Assembly (NCBI RefSeq): GCF_013282805.1
Contig: NZ_CP054038.1
Span: 3,720,001-3,784,000 of the forward strand
Reading direction: 5' to 3'
Length of the DNA: 64,000 bases
DNA from: Microbacterium hominis
GTDB lineage: Bacteria > Actinomycetota > Actinomycetes > Actinomycetales > Microbacteriaceae
Shown: positions 9,803 to 17,493 of the stretch, one piece after another
Layout: each line of letters starts with the position of its first letter
Numbering within the stretch: position 1 is the stretch's first letter
Program-made: the position numbers and the translations under genes
Notes under the pieces: generated by a model
Seen by the model: the letters and a program-made list of their open reading frames with translations, nothing else
The model's database searches: none
Told to the model about the DNA's origin: nothing

Positions 9803-10072
9803 ATGACGATGCCCATCGCCACCCTCACCAGCAAGGGACAGATCACGATCCCCAAGGAGGTGCGCGACGACCTCAACCTCGTCGCAGGCTCGAAGGTGCT
9901 GTTCGTGAAGCTCTCCAACGGGCAGTACCGGATCATCCCGCGCACCGGCCGGATTCAGGACCTGAAGGGGATGCTGTACACGCCGGACGGGCCGCGCTTG
10001 ACCATCGAGGAGATGAACGAAGCCATCGGCGACGCCGCGGCCGAATCCGGGATGCGGGGGCTCCGGCAGTGA
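9803..10072 (+). CDS. AbrB/SpoVT-type antitoxin
   Basis: 89 residues. The N-terminal swapped-hairpin DNA-binding domain is clear in ATLTSKGQITIPKEVRDDLN (about 6-25), with GSKVLFVKL after it. Such proteins bind and neutralise a PIN toxin and repress their own promoter. The C-terminal tail (55-89), containing LKGMLYTPDGPRLTIEEMNE, is the likely toxin-wrapping segment. AAGGAG is 7 nt upstream of the ATG (a second in-frame ATG is two codons on). The stop overlaps the toxin GTG by 4 nt, as usual in type II modules. Confidence 0.88.
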   Translation: MTMPIATLTSKGQITIPKEVRDDLNLVAGSKVLFVKLSNGQYRIIPRTGRIQDLKGMLYTPDGPRLTIEEMNEAIGDAAAESGMRGLRQ

Positions 10073-10461
10073 TCGGCCTCGACACCAACGTCGTCGCCCG
10101 CTATGTCCTCGAGGACGATGAGGCGCAGCTGGTCACCGCAACCGAGGTCATGGAGTCGCTCTCGCTCGACAACCCGGGCTTCGTGACGCACGTGACGCTC
10201 GTCGAGCTGGAGTGGATCATGAATCGCGGGTACCGGATCCCCCGCGACTCCCGCCTCAAGGTGCTCCGCGCGCTCATCGAGACCGAGACGCTCGAGTTCG
10301 AAGACGGCGAGAGCGTCGTGCGCGCGCTGGCGCTCGCCGAGGAGGGGGCCGACTTCGCCGACGCCCTCATTGCGGCGAGCGGCGAGCTGTTCGGAATCCC
10401 GGAGTTCGTCACCTTCGACCGCGGCGCGGCACGGCACCTCGGCTGGACCCTGTTGAACTGA
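10069..10461 (+). CDS. PIN-domain ribonuclease toxin (VapC-like)
   Basis: 130 residues, the whole length being one PIN domain. The acidic metal-binding residues are in place: Asp5 (GLDTNVVARY), Glu46 (TLVELEW), Asp95 and Asp98 (GADFADA) and Asp117 (TFDRGAARHLG). VapC toxins cleave tRNA or rRNA with Mg2+ or Mn2+ when free of antitoxin. The GTG start lies inside the antitoxin stop (GTGA). All catalytic residues are intact, so the toxin is likely active. Confidence 0.88.
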   Translation: MIGLDTNVVARYVLEDDEAQLVTATEVMESLSLDNPGFVTHVTLVELEWIMNRGYRIPRDSRLKVLRALIETETLEFEDGESVVRALALAEEGADFADALIAASGELFGIPEFVTFDRGAARHLGWTLLN

Positions 10462-10497
10462 TCCCGCTCAGGCGACACGCAACCATAGAATGCGGCA

Positions 10498-10938
10498 ATG
10501 CCCACCCCTCGCCCCGCCTTCGTTCTCTCGGCGGTCGCCGCCGCACTGCTGCTCTCTGGATGCTCCGCCCCGGCCGGACCGGACTCGGGTGGGCCGCAGG
10601 ATGCAGCCGGGGCCCAGTCCCGGTCGGAGGCGTGTGCCATCGTCGAGCAGACGATGATCGAGTTCGGCGATAGCAGCTCCGAACTCGGCACGAACGACGA
10701 CCCGCAGGTCGACATCGAGGCGTACGCAGATCTCTCGGGATCCGCGACGGAGAGACTCACGGCGATCACCAACGAAGAGGTCGAAGACGGCGCCGCCGCT
10801 GTCGCGACGGCCTTGTCGGATTACGTGACGTTCCTCCAGACGGCCATGTCCGATCCGACTGATGCCCCCGAGCTCACCGATGAGTTCACAGCGCTTCAGG
10901 AGGCGTTCGCCGAGGTCACGGCGATCTGCGCGAGCTGA
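10498..10938 (+). CDS. Small lipoprotein of unknown function
   Basis: 146 residues. A signal peptide with hydrophobic core (FVLSAVAAALLL) ends in a lipobox LSGC, so Cys after residue about 21 would be lipidated and the protein anchored on the outer face of the membrane. The mature part is acidic and helical, with two cysteines (CAIVEQ near the front, ICAS at the end) that could form a disulfide. No family is recognised. There is no ribosome site; TAGAAT lies 6 nt before the ATG, indicating leaderless translation. It stands alone between the toxin-antitoxin pair and a convergent regulator. Confidence 0.75.
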   Translation: MPTPRPAFVLSAVAAALLLSGCSAPAGPDSGGPQDAAGAQSRSEACAIVEQTMIEFGDSSSELGTNDDPQVDIEAYADLSGSATERLTAITNEEVEDGAAAVATALSDYVTFLQTAMSDPTDAPELTDEFTALQEAFAEVTAICAS

Positions 10939-10986
10939 TCCGGCGGCCGTTCCCGTTGCGCCGGACACTCCTGAATCGGATTCAGG
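10939..10986. terminator. Convergent terminator region
   Basis: Two small hairpins in the 43-nt gap between converging genes: TCCGGCG/CGCCGGA (10939-10945 with 10959-10965) and CCTGAA/TTCAGG (10970-10975 with 10981-10986). The second overlaps the regulator's stop codon. Both stems are short, so the call is tentative. Confidence 0.35.
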
Positions 10987-11998
10987 CGACGGGTTCGAGC
11001 GCCGCAGCGGCGAGCGCGGCATCCATCTCTGCCTCCGACGAACCCCGGACCGTACAGCAGAAGCGGGCGCGATAGGCCGTCGGGGTCATGCCGAGCACGC
11101 GCGCGAAGTTCTGCCGGAGCACGGCCGCCGAGCCGAACCCGCTCTCGAAGGCGATGCGGTCGAGGCCGAGCTCCGTCTTCTCGAGCAGACGCTGGGCATG
11201 GATGATGCGCTGGCGCGCCAGCCATGCGGCCGGCGTCGCGCCGAAGTCGGCCTTGAAGCGCCGCGCGAACGTGCGCGGCGACATGTGGGCCTTCGCGGCG
11301 AGCTGGTCGACGGAGAGGTCTTCGCGCAGGTTGTCGAGCATCCAGTCGCTGACCGGCGCGAGGGAGTGGGATGCCGCGACCGGCAGCGGCTTGTCGATGA
11401 ACTGCGCCTGACCCCCGTCGCGCTGGGGCGGCACGACCATGCGCCGCGCGATCTTGTTGGTGAGCTCGGCCCCGAGCTCCTGGCGCAGCAGGTGCAGGCA
11501 CGCGTCGAGTCCCGCCGCGGTGCCGGCGCTCGTGATGATGCGGCCGTCCTGCACGTAGAGCACGTCGGGATCGACATCGATCTGCGGGTACATCGACATC
11601 ATGGTGGGTGCGTACATCCAGTGGGTGGTCGCCTTGCGGCCGTCGAGCACGCCCGCGGCCGCCAGGATGAACGATCCGCTGCACACGCTCAGCACCCACG
11701 CCTCGCGCGCCACCGCGTGCCGCACGACGTCGAGCACGCGCGGGTCGGAGCGGTGCCACCACTCGCGGGGCGTCGGCGAGACGACGACGAGATCGGCCTC
11801 GTAGGCGAACGACAGGTCGTTGTCGACGTTGATCGAGAATCCCACCTTCGATGGCACGACACCGGGGTCGGGCGTGACCACGCGGAAATCGAAGTTCGGG
11901 ATGCCGTCATCGGTGCGGTCGAGCCCGAAGGCCTCGCACGCGACGCCGAATTCGAACGGGGCGAAGCCGGGCTGGACGATGACCGCGACAGTGTGCAT
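10982..11998 (-). CDS. GlxA-family regulator: DJ-1/PfpI-like domain plus AraC HTH
   Basis: 338 residues. Residues 1-190 form a DJ-1/PfpI-like fold starting HTVAVIVQPGFAPFEFGVAC, with the elbow WVLSVCSGSFILAAAGVLDG; about 230-330 is an AraC double helix-turn-helix (LSVDQLAAKAHMSPRTFARR and IAFESGFGSAAVLRQNFARV). GlxA-type regulators sense small metabolites or redox state through the N-domain. The ATG at HTVAVIV is preceded by GGAG at 8 nt; a longer frame upstream overlaps the operator and is rejected. It is divergent from a 38-codon membrane gene, with TGGCAG repeats between them, so that small gene is its probable target. Confidence 0.85.
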   Translation of the reverse strand: MHTVAVIVQPGFAPFEFGVACEAFGLDRTDDGIPNFDFRVVTPDPGVVPSKVGFSINVDNDLSFAYEADLVVVSPTPREWWHRSDPRVLDVVRHAVAREAWVLSVCSGSFILAAAGVLDGRKATTHWMYAPTMMSMYPQIDVDPDVLYVQDGRIITSAGTAAGLDACLHLLRQELGAELTNKIARRMVVPPQRDGGQAQFIDKPLPVAASHSLAPVSDWMLDNLREDLSVDQLAAKAHMSPRTFARRFKADFGATPAAWLARQRIIHAQRLLEKTELGLDRIAFESGFGSAAVLRQNFARVLGMTPTAYRARFCCTVRGSSEAEMDAALAAAALEPVA

Positions 11999-12011
11999 GA
12001 GAACTCCAGGG

Positions 12012-12077
12012 GTGGCAGTTTTTCGATGAACAGTGGCCATTCTGCCACTCGTGGCAGTTCAAGCGCAAGCGTAGTGT
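12012..12077. promoter_or_regulatory. Divergent regulatory region with TGGCAG boxes
   Basis: GTGGCAG (12012-12018), the inverted pair AGTGGC...GCCACT (12032-12037/12044-12049) and TGCCAC-TC-GTGGCA (12043-12056) crowd between the GlxA-type regulator and the small membrane gene. TAGTGT (12072-12077) is 7 nt before the small gene's ATG and may be its -10. The boxes are candidate sites for the regulator. Confidence 0.5.
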
Positions 12078-12084
12078 TTCTGCC

Positions 12085-12201
12085 ATGTTCACGCTCATCA
12101 TCGTTCTCGCCCTTGCCGCCGCCGGCGTTGCCGCGACGGTGTTCACCCTCCCGCGCGACGGCTACCGCCGCACGCGCACCGACTGGACCCGCCTGCCGTA
12201 G
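12085..12201 (+). CDS. 38-residue single-span membrane protein
   Basis: Begins MFTLIIVLALAAAGVAATVF, one clear transmembrane helix, followed by a basic/aromatic tail (DGYRRTRTDWTRLP). That layout of helix plus DGYRR tail suggests a real small membrane protein with the basic end in the cytoplasm. No ribosome site is present, but TAGTGT lies 7 nt before the ATG, matching the leaderless pattern seen repeatedly in this window. Its position divergent to a GlxA regulator, with operator-like boxes between, supports expression. Function unknown. Confidence 0.6.
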   Translation: MFTLIIVLALAAAGVAATVFTLPRDGYRRTRTDWTRLP

Positions 12202-12269
12202 CCGCGCCGCGCACCGCGCACCGCCGGACCGCGCGCGACGGCCCGGCCCGCCAGGCCGCCCGCTCCCAC

Positions 12270-12356
12270 CGAGACCCCACAATCGCGCCGAGACCCCCTG
12301 ATCGCTCAGGGGGTCTCGCCGCGTTCGCCGGGTCTCGCCGTGTTCAGCGGGTCTCG
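12270..12356. repeat. Cluster of five CGAGACCC/GGGTCTCG octamers with a hairpin
   Basis: Two CGAGACCC copies (12270, 12289) and three in the opposite sense (ending 12318, 12337, 12356) within 87 nt. The middle pair forms a perfect 13-bp stem with a 4-nt loop (12289-12301 / 12306-12318), usable as a terminator for the small membrane gene. The last copy ends 6 nt before a fragment of a broken LuxR gene. Confidence 0.75.
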
Positions 12357-12361
12357 CCGCG

Positions 12362-12454
12362 ATCGGTCGGATCCTCGCCAAGCTCGGCGCACGGGATCGG
12401 GTGCAGGCGGTGATCGCCGCCTACGAGTCCGGCCTGGTCGCCGTCAGGCCGTGA
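12362..12454 (+). pseudogene. 3' remnant of a LuxR-family response regulator
   Basis: The only open stretch reads 30 residues ending IAAYESGLVAVRP and a TGA; it opens IGRILAKLGARDRVQAV. This is the end of the LuxR helix-turn-helix (recognition helix VKTHVxRILxKLxxRDRVQAV) and the usual C-terminal AYExGLV tail. Everything upstream (receiver domain, first HTH helices) is missing and replaced by the CGAGACCC repeat cluster, so the gene is a deletion scar. It overlaps the 3' end of the minus-strand glycosyltransferase by 11 nt. Confidence 0.75.
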
Positions 12455-13658
12455 CGCGGGCGTAGACCTCGAGCATCGCCGCGGTGCGGGAGGACTGGCG
12501 GAACCGCTCGCGGATGCCGGGGTCCACCGCCACCGGGTTGCCCGCCGCGATGTCGGCCGCCGCCGCGCGCAGGGCTGCGGCGAGCGCCGTCACCGAGGCG
12601 TCCACCACCGGCCAGAACCCGGCGCCGAGCTCGGCCGCCAGGTCGGGGTCGCTCACCACCGACGGCGTGCCGAGCGAGGCGGCCTCGAAGATCGTCATCC
12701 CCTGCGTCTCGAAGCCGATCGAGGTCTGCACGACCGCGTCGGCGGCCGCGATCCGCCCGAGCGTCTCGGCGTACGGCAGAGTGCCGGCGAAGCGGATGGA
12801 TGCCCGGGGCCGCAGTCTCCCGACGAGGCGGCGCGCCGCGCGCAGCTGCCCGCCCCCGCCGATCACCTCGATCTCGGCATCCACACCGGACTCGGCCACC
12901 GCCTCGAGGAACGGCAGCAGCCGCTTCTCGGGGCTCATGCGACCGAGCCACACGAACCGCGGACGCCCCGCCGGGCGCCCGGCCGGCGCCGCCGCGAGCG
13001 CGGCGTCGAGCACCTCGTCGTCGATGCCGTTCCAGATCACGTCGACCGACGGCGCCACCGCGTGCGTCTCCAGCCGGTAGGCGAAGTGCGACGAGGGGGC
13101 GGTGACGGCCGCCGAACGCGCGCCGAAGCGGCGCAGGAACGCCCAGCCGTCGGCGCCGCGCTCCCCGCGCGCCCCCAGGGCGCGCCGCTGCCACGCGTTC
13201 AGCGCCCGGAGCACGAGCGCCGGGGCCGGGGCGGTCGCGGCGATGCCGACGTCGACGCGGTTGTGCATCGTGTGCACGAGAGGCAGTGCGTGCCGCGCCG
13301 CGAAGCGGTGTCCGATGAAAGCGCCCCAGAAATCGGCCTGCACGTGGACGAGGTCGACCGACGGCAGAGCGGCGAGCGCGGCATCCACCCATCGGTCGGT
13401 CCGGCGCCCGGGCCAGGTCATCGCGTACTCGCGGTCGGGCGTGATCGGCACCGATGGCATGTCGAGGTAGGCGGGCTCCGCTTCGCCCGGTGCGTGTGCG
13501 GAGTCGTCCCGGCGGCGGGCGGCCCGTCCATGCCGTGCCGGCGCGACCACCGTGACGCGGTGTCCCGCCTTCTCGAGGAAGCGCCGCTGCAGCCGTGTCG
13601 ACACCTGCGCACCGCCGAGCGTCTCGAGGTGCTGGTCGGCGAAGATCACGACGTGCAC
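12444..13658 (-). CDS. GT4-type glycosyltransferase
   Basis: 404 residues with GT-B architecture. The N-domain starts HVVIFADQHLETLGGAQVST; the C-domain has FVWLGRMSPEKRLLPFLEAV, and the donor-site loop GFETQGMTIFEAASLGTPSV holds the conserved Glu pair region of GT4 enzymes. It would transfer a sugar from a nucleotide-sugar donor to an unknown acceptor at the membrane face. It is the second gene of a pair, 6 nt after the upstream glycosyltransferase, so they probably act in the same glycan or glycolipid pathway. The ATG gives the expected start of strand 1. Confidence 0.83.
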   Translation of the reverse strand: MHVVIFADQHLETLGGAQVSTRLQRRFLEKAGHRVTVVAPARHGRAARRRDDSAHAPGEAEPAYLDMPSVPITPDREYAMTWPGRRTDRWVDAALAALPSVDLVHVQADFWGAFIGHRFAARHALPLVHTMHNRVDVGIAATAPAPALVLRALNAWQRRALGARGERGADGWAFLRRFGARSAAVTAPSSHFAYRLETHAVAPSVDVIWNGIDDEVLDAALAAAPAGRPAGRPRFVWLGRMSPEKRLLPFLEAVAESGVDAEIEVIGGGGQLRAARRLVGRLRPRASIRFAGTLPYAETLGRIAAADAVVQTSIGFETQGMTIFEAASLGTPSVVSDPDLAAELGAGFWPVVDASVTALAAALRAAAADIAAGNPVAVDPGIRERFRQSSRTAAMLEVYARVTA

Positions 13659-13664
13659 GGGCGC

Positions 13665-14882
13665 CTACTCCGGCAGCGGCTCGTCGCGGTAGAGCGCCTC
13701 GAACGTCTCGAGGGTGCGGGTCATGTCGTGCACCTTCACGCCGTCGAGCGAGGCCTGCTGCATGCGGCGGCGCTCCTCGGGGCTCTGGGTGAGCACCGTG
13801 GTGAGCTTGGCGGCGAGGTCCTCGACGTTGCCCGGCTCGAAGAGGTAGCCGTTCACGCCGTCGTGCACGAGGTGCGGCAGCGCCACGGCGTCGGCCGCGA
13901 CGATCGGCAGACCCGACGCCATCGCCTCCATCGTGGCGATGGACTGCAGCTCGGCGATCGAGGCGATCGCGAACACGCTCGCGCCGGTGAGGAAGCCCCG
14001 CAGCTGCTCGTCGGTGGTGTGCCCGTGGAACGTGACCCGATCGGTGAGCCCCAGCTGCGCCGTCAGCTCCTCGAGGTTGCGGCGCTGATCTCCGTTGCCC
14101 ACGATGTCGAAGGTGACCTCGAGCGCGGGGTCGAGCGACGCGATCGCCCGCAGCACGACGTCGATCTGCTTCTCGGTGGTCAGCCGCCCCACGAACACGA
14201 TGCGGTGCGCATCGCGCGGGGTGAGATCGGCCGTGTAGTTGCTCGCATCGAGTCCGCAGCTGACGGGCAGCACGTCGCGCACGTCGATCGTCGCCTCGAG
14301 GAAGTCGGCCGCCTTGCGGGTGGGAGTGGTCACGCGGCGCGTCAGGTCGAACGTGCGCTTCGCGTCGGCCCAGGCGAGCTTCATCGCGAAGCGGTTGACG
14401 GAGTCGGGCAGCATCGTGAAGTCGACGACGTTCTCGGCCATCACGTGGTTCGTGGCGATGATCGGGATGCCGCGCTTGGCCGCCTCGCGGGAGAGCCCCC
14501 GGCCGATCACGATGTGCGACTGGATGTGCACGACATCGGGCTTGACCGCGTCGAGCGTGCGGCGCGCGTAGTGCTTCGACATGAAGGGCATGACGAAGGT
14601 GAGCCAGTCGTGCGGGTACCAGCGCCACGACGGCAGCCGGTGCATCGTCATCGGCTGGCCCTCGATGGTCTCGGTGAACACGCCGTGGTTGCGATGGCCG
14701 TCGCTCGGGGCCATGACGTGCACGTCGTGGCCGCGCGCGACGAGGCCGGCCGCGAGGCGCTCGGCGAAGCGGGCTGCGCCGTTGACGTGCGGCAGGAACG
14801 TGTCGGCGCCGATGAGCACGGTCATCGGGCGAGGACTCACGGCGTCGGCGGAAGAGTCGTCGGGCGTCGCGGGTTCGGTCAC
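13665..14882 (-). CDS. GT4-type glycosyltransferase
   Basis: 405 residues. The fold begins MTVLIGADTFLPHVNGAARF, whose VNGAARF loop is the acceptor/donor glycine loop of GT4 enzymes; IVFVGRLTTEKQIDVVLRAI opens the C-domain and ASIAELQSIATMEAMASGLP carries the donor-binding motif. The architecture resembles mannosyltransferases of the PimB/MgtA class, but the donor is not certain. The GTG 19 codons upstream of MTVLIG is used; that ATG is a plausible alternative because neither has a good ribosome site. TACAGT about 60 nt upstream is a likely -10. First gene of the pair. Confidence 0.83.
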   Translation of the reverse strand: MTEPATPDDSSADAVSPRPMTVLIGADTFLPHVNGAARFAERLAAGLVARGHDVHVMAPSDGHRNHGVFTETIEGQPMTMHRLPSWRWYPHDWLTFVMPFMSKHYARRTLDAVKPDVVHIQSHIVIGRGLSREAAKRGIPIIATNHVMAENVVDFTMLPDSVNRFAMKLAWADAKRTFDLTRRVTTPTRKAADFLEATIDVRDVLPVSCGLDASNYTADLTPRDAHRIVFVGRLTTEKQIDVVLRAIASLDPALEVTFDIVGNGDQRRNLEELTAQLGLTDRVTFHGHTTDEQLRGFLTGASVFAIASIAELQSIATMEAMASGLPIVAADAVALPHLVHDGVNGYLFEPGNVEDLAAKLTTVLTQSPEERRRMQQASLDGVKVHDMTRTLETFEALYRDEPLPE

Positions 14883-15122
14883 GGGATGCGGTGGGCCTGT
14901 CTGTGCGGCGGGCGGCGCGGCGTGGGGTCGCGCGGATCCACTGTACCTGAGGGGTGTCGACTCGCCCGAGGCGACCCGACTGCGCCGTGGGGTCACGATG
15001 CGCGCGGGACATCGTTCACAAGGGGTGAAGACAGGACGTGCCCCGGGTCGATACCGTAAGCGAGTCCGGTCGTGCGCCGACACCGCGCGACGACACGAGC
15101 CACGACGTGAGCGAGGGACGAC

Positions 15123-16538
15123 ATGCCGAAGAACGCCGCACCGAAAGAGCCGATCCATGGGAGTGCGGCGTTTCGCACCCACCTCGATCCCTTCACGTTC
15201 CCACAGGAATCGATGGCCCCCGACACGGTCTACGAGCTTCTCCATACGGGGCTGATGCTCGATGGCCGGGAGACGCTGAACCTGGCGTCGTTCGTGACGA
15301 CGTGGATGGAGCCGCAGGCCGAGAAGCTCATCCACGACACACTGCGGAAGAACCACATCGACCACGAGGAGTACCCGGCGGCATCCCTCGTGGAAGAGGC
15401 CTGCGTGCACATGCTCGGCGATCTCTTCCACGCCCCGGACAACGAAGACGTCGTCGGCGTCGCCACGATCGGGTCGTCGGAGGCGATCATGCTCGGCCTG
15501 CTCGCCCACAAGCGGAGCTGGCGCGACCGACGGCGCGCGGCGGGCCTTCCCACCGACCGGCCCAATGTCGTCTTCGGCGCCGAGACCCACGTGGTGTGGG
15601 ACAAGTTCGCGAACTACTTCGACGTCGAGATGCGCAAGATCCCGATGAGGCCCGACCGTTTCGTCATCTCGGCCGACGACGTGGAAGCCCATGTCGACGA
15701 GAACACGATCGCCGTGGGCGTCGTGCTCGGCACGACGCACATCGGCGAGTCCGATCCGATCCCCGAGATCAACGAACGCCTGGTGCGTATCAAGGCCGAG
15801 AAGGGCTGGGACATCCCGATCCACGTCGACGGCGCCAGCGGCGGATTCATCGCGCCGTTCGCGCACCCCGACTTCGAATTCGACTTCCGGCTCGAGCAGG
15901 TCGCCTCGATCAACGCATCCGGCCACAAGTACGGTCTCGTGTACCCCGGTGTCGGCTGGTTGATCTTCCGCGATCGGACGAAGCTCCCCGACGATCTGGT
16001 CTTCAGCGTGAACTACCTCGGCGGCGCGCAACCGACGTTCACGTTCAATTTCAGCCGCGGCTCGGCGATGATCCAGGCGCAGCTGTACAACTTCCTCCGT
16101 CTCGGACGCGAGGGCTACGGCGCCATCGTGTCGAACATGCTCGACAACGCGCGGCATCTCAATGAGCGGCTCGCAGAGAGCGGGTGGTTCGAGATCCTCA
16201 ACCCCGGGCTCGCCGAGCCCGTCGTGACCTTCCGGCTGACGGGCGATCCCGGCTTCGACGTGTACCACCTGTCTGCCCGGCTGCGGCAGCACGGCTGGAT
16301 CGTCCCCGCCTACAGCCTGCCCCCGGACGCGGAGGACGTGCATCTGCTGCGCATCGTGGTGCGACTCGACCTCAGCCGCCAGATGATCGACCAGCTGCTG
16401 CGCGACATCGACGATGCGTGCACGCACCTCGCCGCGGAGAATCCCGGTACGCAGGCACGGACGAGTCCCGATCTGTGGACGGCCCCGGAACTGCTCGCCG
16501 CGCACCAGAAGGCCCGCACCGCCCCCCGCCGTGGCTGA
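15123..16538 (+). CDS. gadB: Glutamate decarboxylase (PLP-dependent)
   Basis: 471 residues, the standard GadB length. PLP-binding Lys269 lies in INASGHKYG, and Asp236 (IHVDGASGGF) contacts the pyridine nitrogen. THVVWDKFANYFDVEMRKIP and TIGSSEAIMLG are hallmark glutamate decarboxylase stretches. It converts glutamate to GABA plus CO2, consuming a proton, as acid resistance or carbon/nitrogen shunt. GAGGG lies 8 nt before the ATG. No glutamate/GABA antiporter of the GadC type is next to it; instead a six-helix membrane protein overlaps its 3' end by 8 nt. The 240-nt gap upstream holds the two divergent promoters and nothing else recognised. Confidence 0.93.
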   Translation: MPKNAAPKEPIHGSAAFRTHLDPFTFPQESMAPDTVYELLHTGLMLDGRETLNLASFVTTWMEPQAEKLIHDTLRKNHIDHEEYPAASLVEEACVHMLGDLFHAPDNEDVVGVATIGSSEAIMLGLLAHKRSWRDRRRAAGLPTDRPNVVFGAETHVVWDKFANYFDVEMRKIPMRPDRFVISADDVEAHVDENTIAVGVVLGTTHIGESDPIPEINERLVRIKAEKGWDIPIHVDGASGGFIAPFAHPDFEFDFRLEQVASINASGHKYGLVYPGVGWLIFRDRTKLPDDLVFSVNYLGGAQPTFTFNFSRGSAMIQAQLYNFLRLGREGYGAIVSNMLDNARHLNERLAESGWFEILNPGLAEPVVTFRLTGDPGFDVYHLSARLRQHGWIVPAYSLPPDAEDVHLLRIVVRLDLSRQMIDQLLRDIDDACTHLAAENPGTQARTSPDLWTAPELLAAHQKARTAPRRG

Positions 16539-17436
16539 TCCGTCGTCGCCGGGCACGCCGGGCACGCCGGAACGGTCGCTCGGCCTCCGCGTGCCCTCCG
16601 GCTGGACCGTGGGCGACACAGCCGGGGTGCCCCCGTTCGTCTCGCGCGCCGTGGTCACCCGCCCTGACGGGGCCGTGCTCGACTGGAGCACCCGGGCGCA
16701 CCGCAAAGGACTCGCGCGGCTGCGGGTCGACGGCCACCGGGCACGACGCCTGGCAGGGTTCGTCGCCGGGGCATCGACATCGAGCTGGTGGATGGGCTGC
16801 CTGTTCATGGCGGGCTCGTTGTGCTTCGCCCTGGGATCGGTGCCGCTGTTCTTCAACGCCGTCGACCCGGGTCTCGTTGCCTGGGTGTTCTTCGTCGGGT
16901 CGATCTTCTTCACGAGCGCCGCATTCCTCCAGTTCCGGGAGTGCGCGTCGGCGCCGGAGTCGATCGATCCCACCGCACCGCGGCGCCGCGGTCTGCGCGG
17001 GGTCGTCGGCTGGCGGCCGCGCAGCCTCGGATGGTGGGCCACCGCGGTTCAGCTCGTCGGCACGGTGTTCTTCAACGTGAGCACGTTCGCCGCGACGCGT
17101 GACAGTCTCGACCTCTCCCAGGAGCGTCATCTCATCTGGGCGCCGGACGTGTGGGGCTCGGTGTGCTTCCTCATCGCGAGCTGGCTCGCGTACATCGAGG
17201 TGAGCCCGCGGATCTGGCGACGCCCTCGCGGCGACCTCGGCTGGTGGATCGCCCTGCTGAACCTGGCCGGCTCCGTCGCGTTCGGTCTGGCGGCTGTCGG
17301 CGCGCGCTACCTGCCCGGCACCGGCGATGTCGCGAACATCGCGCTCGTCAACCTCGGCACCTTCCTCGGCGCCGTGGGCTTCTTCATCGGAGCCCTCCTG
17401 CTGCCGGTCGAGTCCTCCCGCGGGCGGGCGCCGTAG
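16531..17436 (+). CDS. Six-helix membrane protein coupled to gadB (unknown function)
   Basis: 301 residues. Residues 1-85 are soluble (start GTG, ADPSSPGTPG), followed by about six transmembrane helices arranged in pairs: 89-140, 170-220 and 235-295. The pairs resemble one another (GSVCFLIASW, GSVAFGLAAV, NLGTFLGAVGFFIGALLLP), somewhat like YrhK-type two-helix units, so internal duplication is likely. The start codon lies inside the gadB 3' end (8-nt overlap), indicating translational coupling and a linked role, perhaps pH- or GABA-related. No transporter family was recognised. Confidence 0.7.
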   Translation: MADPSSPGTPGTPERSLGLRVPSGWTVGDTAGVPPFVSRAVVTRPDGAVLDWSTRAHRKGLARLRVDGHRARRLAGFVAGASTSSWWMGCLFMAGSLCFALGSVPLFFNAVDPGLVAWVFFVGSIFFTSAAFLQFRECASAPESIDPTAPRRRGLRGVVGWRPRSLGWWATAVQLVGTVFFNVSTFAATRDSLDLSQERHLIWAPDVWGSVCFLIASWLAYIEVSPRIWRRPRGDLGWWIALLNLAGSVAFGLAAVGARYLPGTGDVANIALVNLGTFLGAVGFFIGALLLPVESSRGRAP

Positions 17437-17493
17437 CCTGCGCGCGGGGAGCCCACGCGGCGCGCCCGCATCGGCGCATCGTACGCTGGGTGG

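Noticed and set aside
11998..12040. Longer N-terminus for the GlxA-type regulator
   Set aside because: The extra 14 codons cover the operator boxes, and the internal ATG has GGAG at the right distance and starts exactly at the first beta strand.
13665..17042. Very long minus-strand open frame (over 1100 codons) across the second glycosyltransferase and the gadB antisense strand
   Set aside because: Only its 3' part is the glycosyltransferase. The rest is antisense to gadB and reads as low-complexity His/Arg/Gly without any domain.
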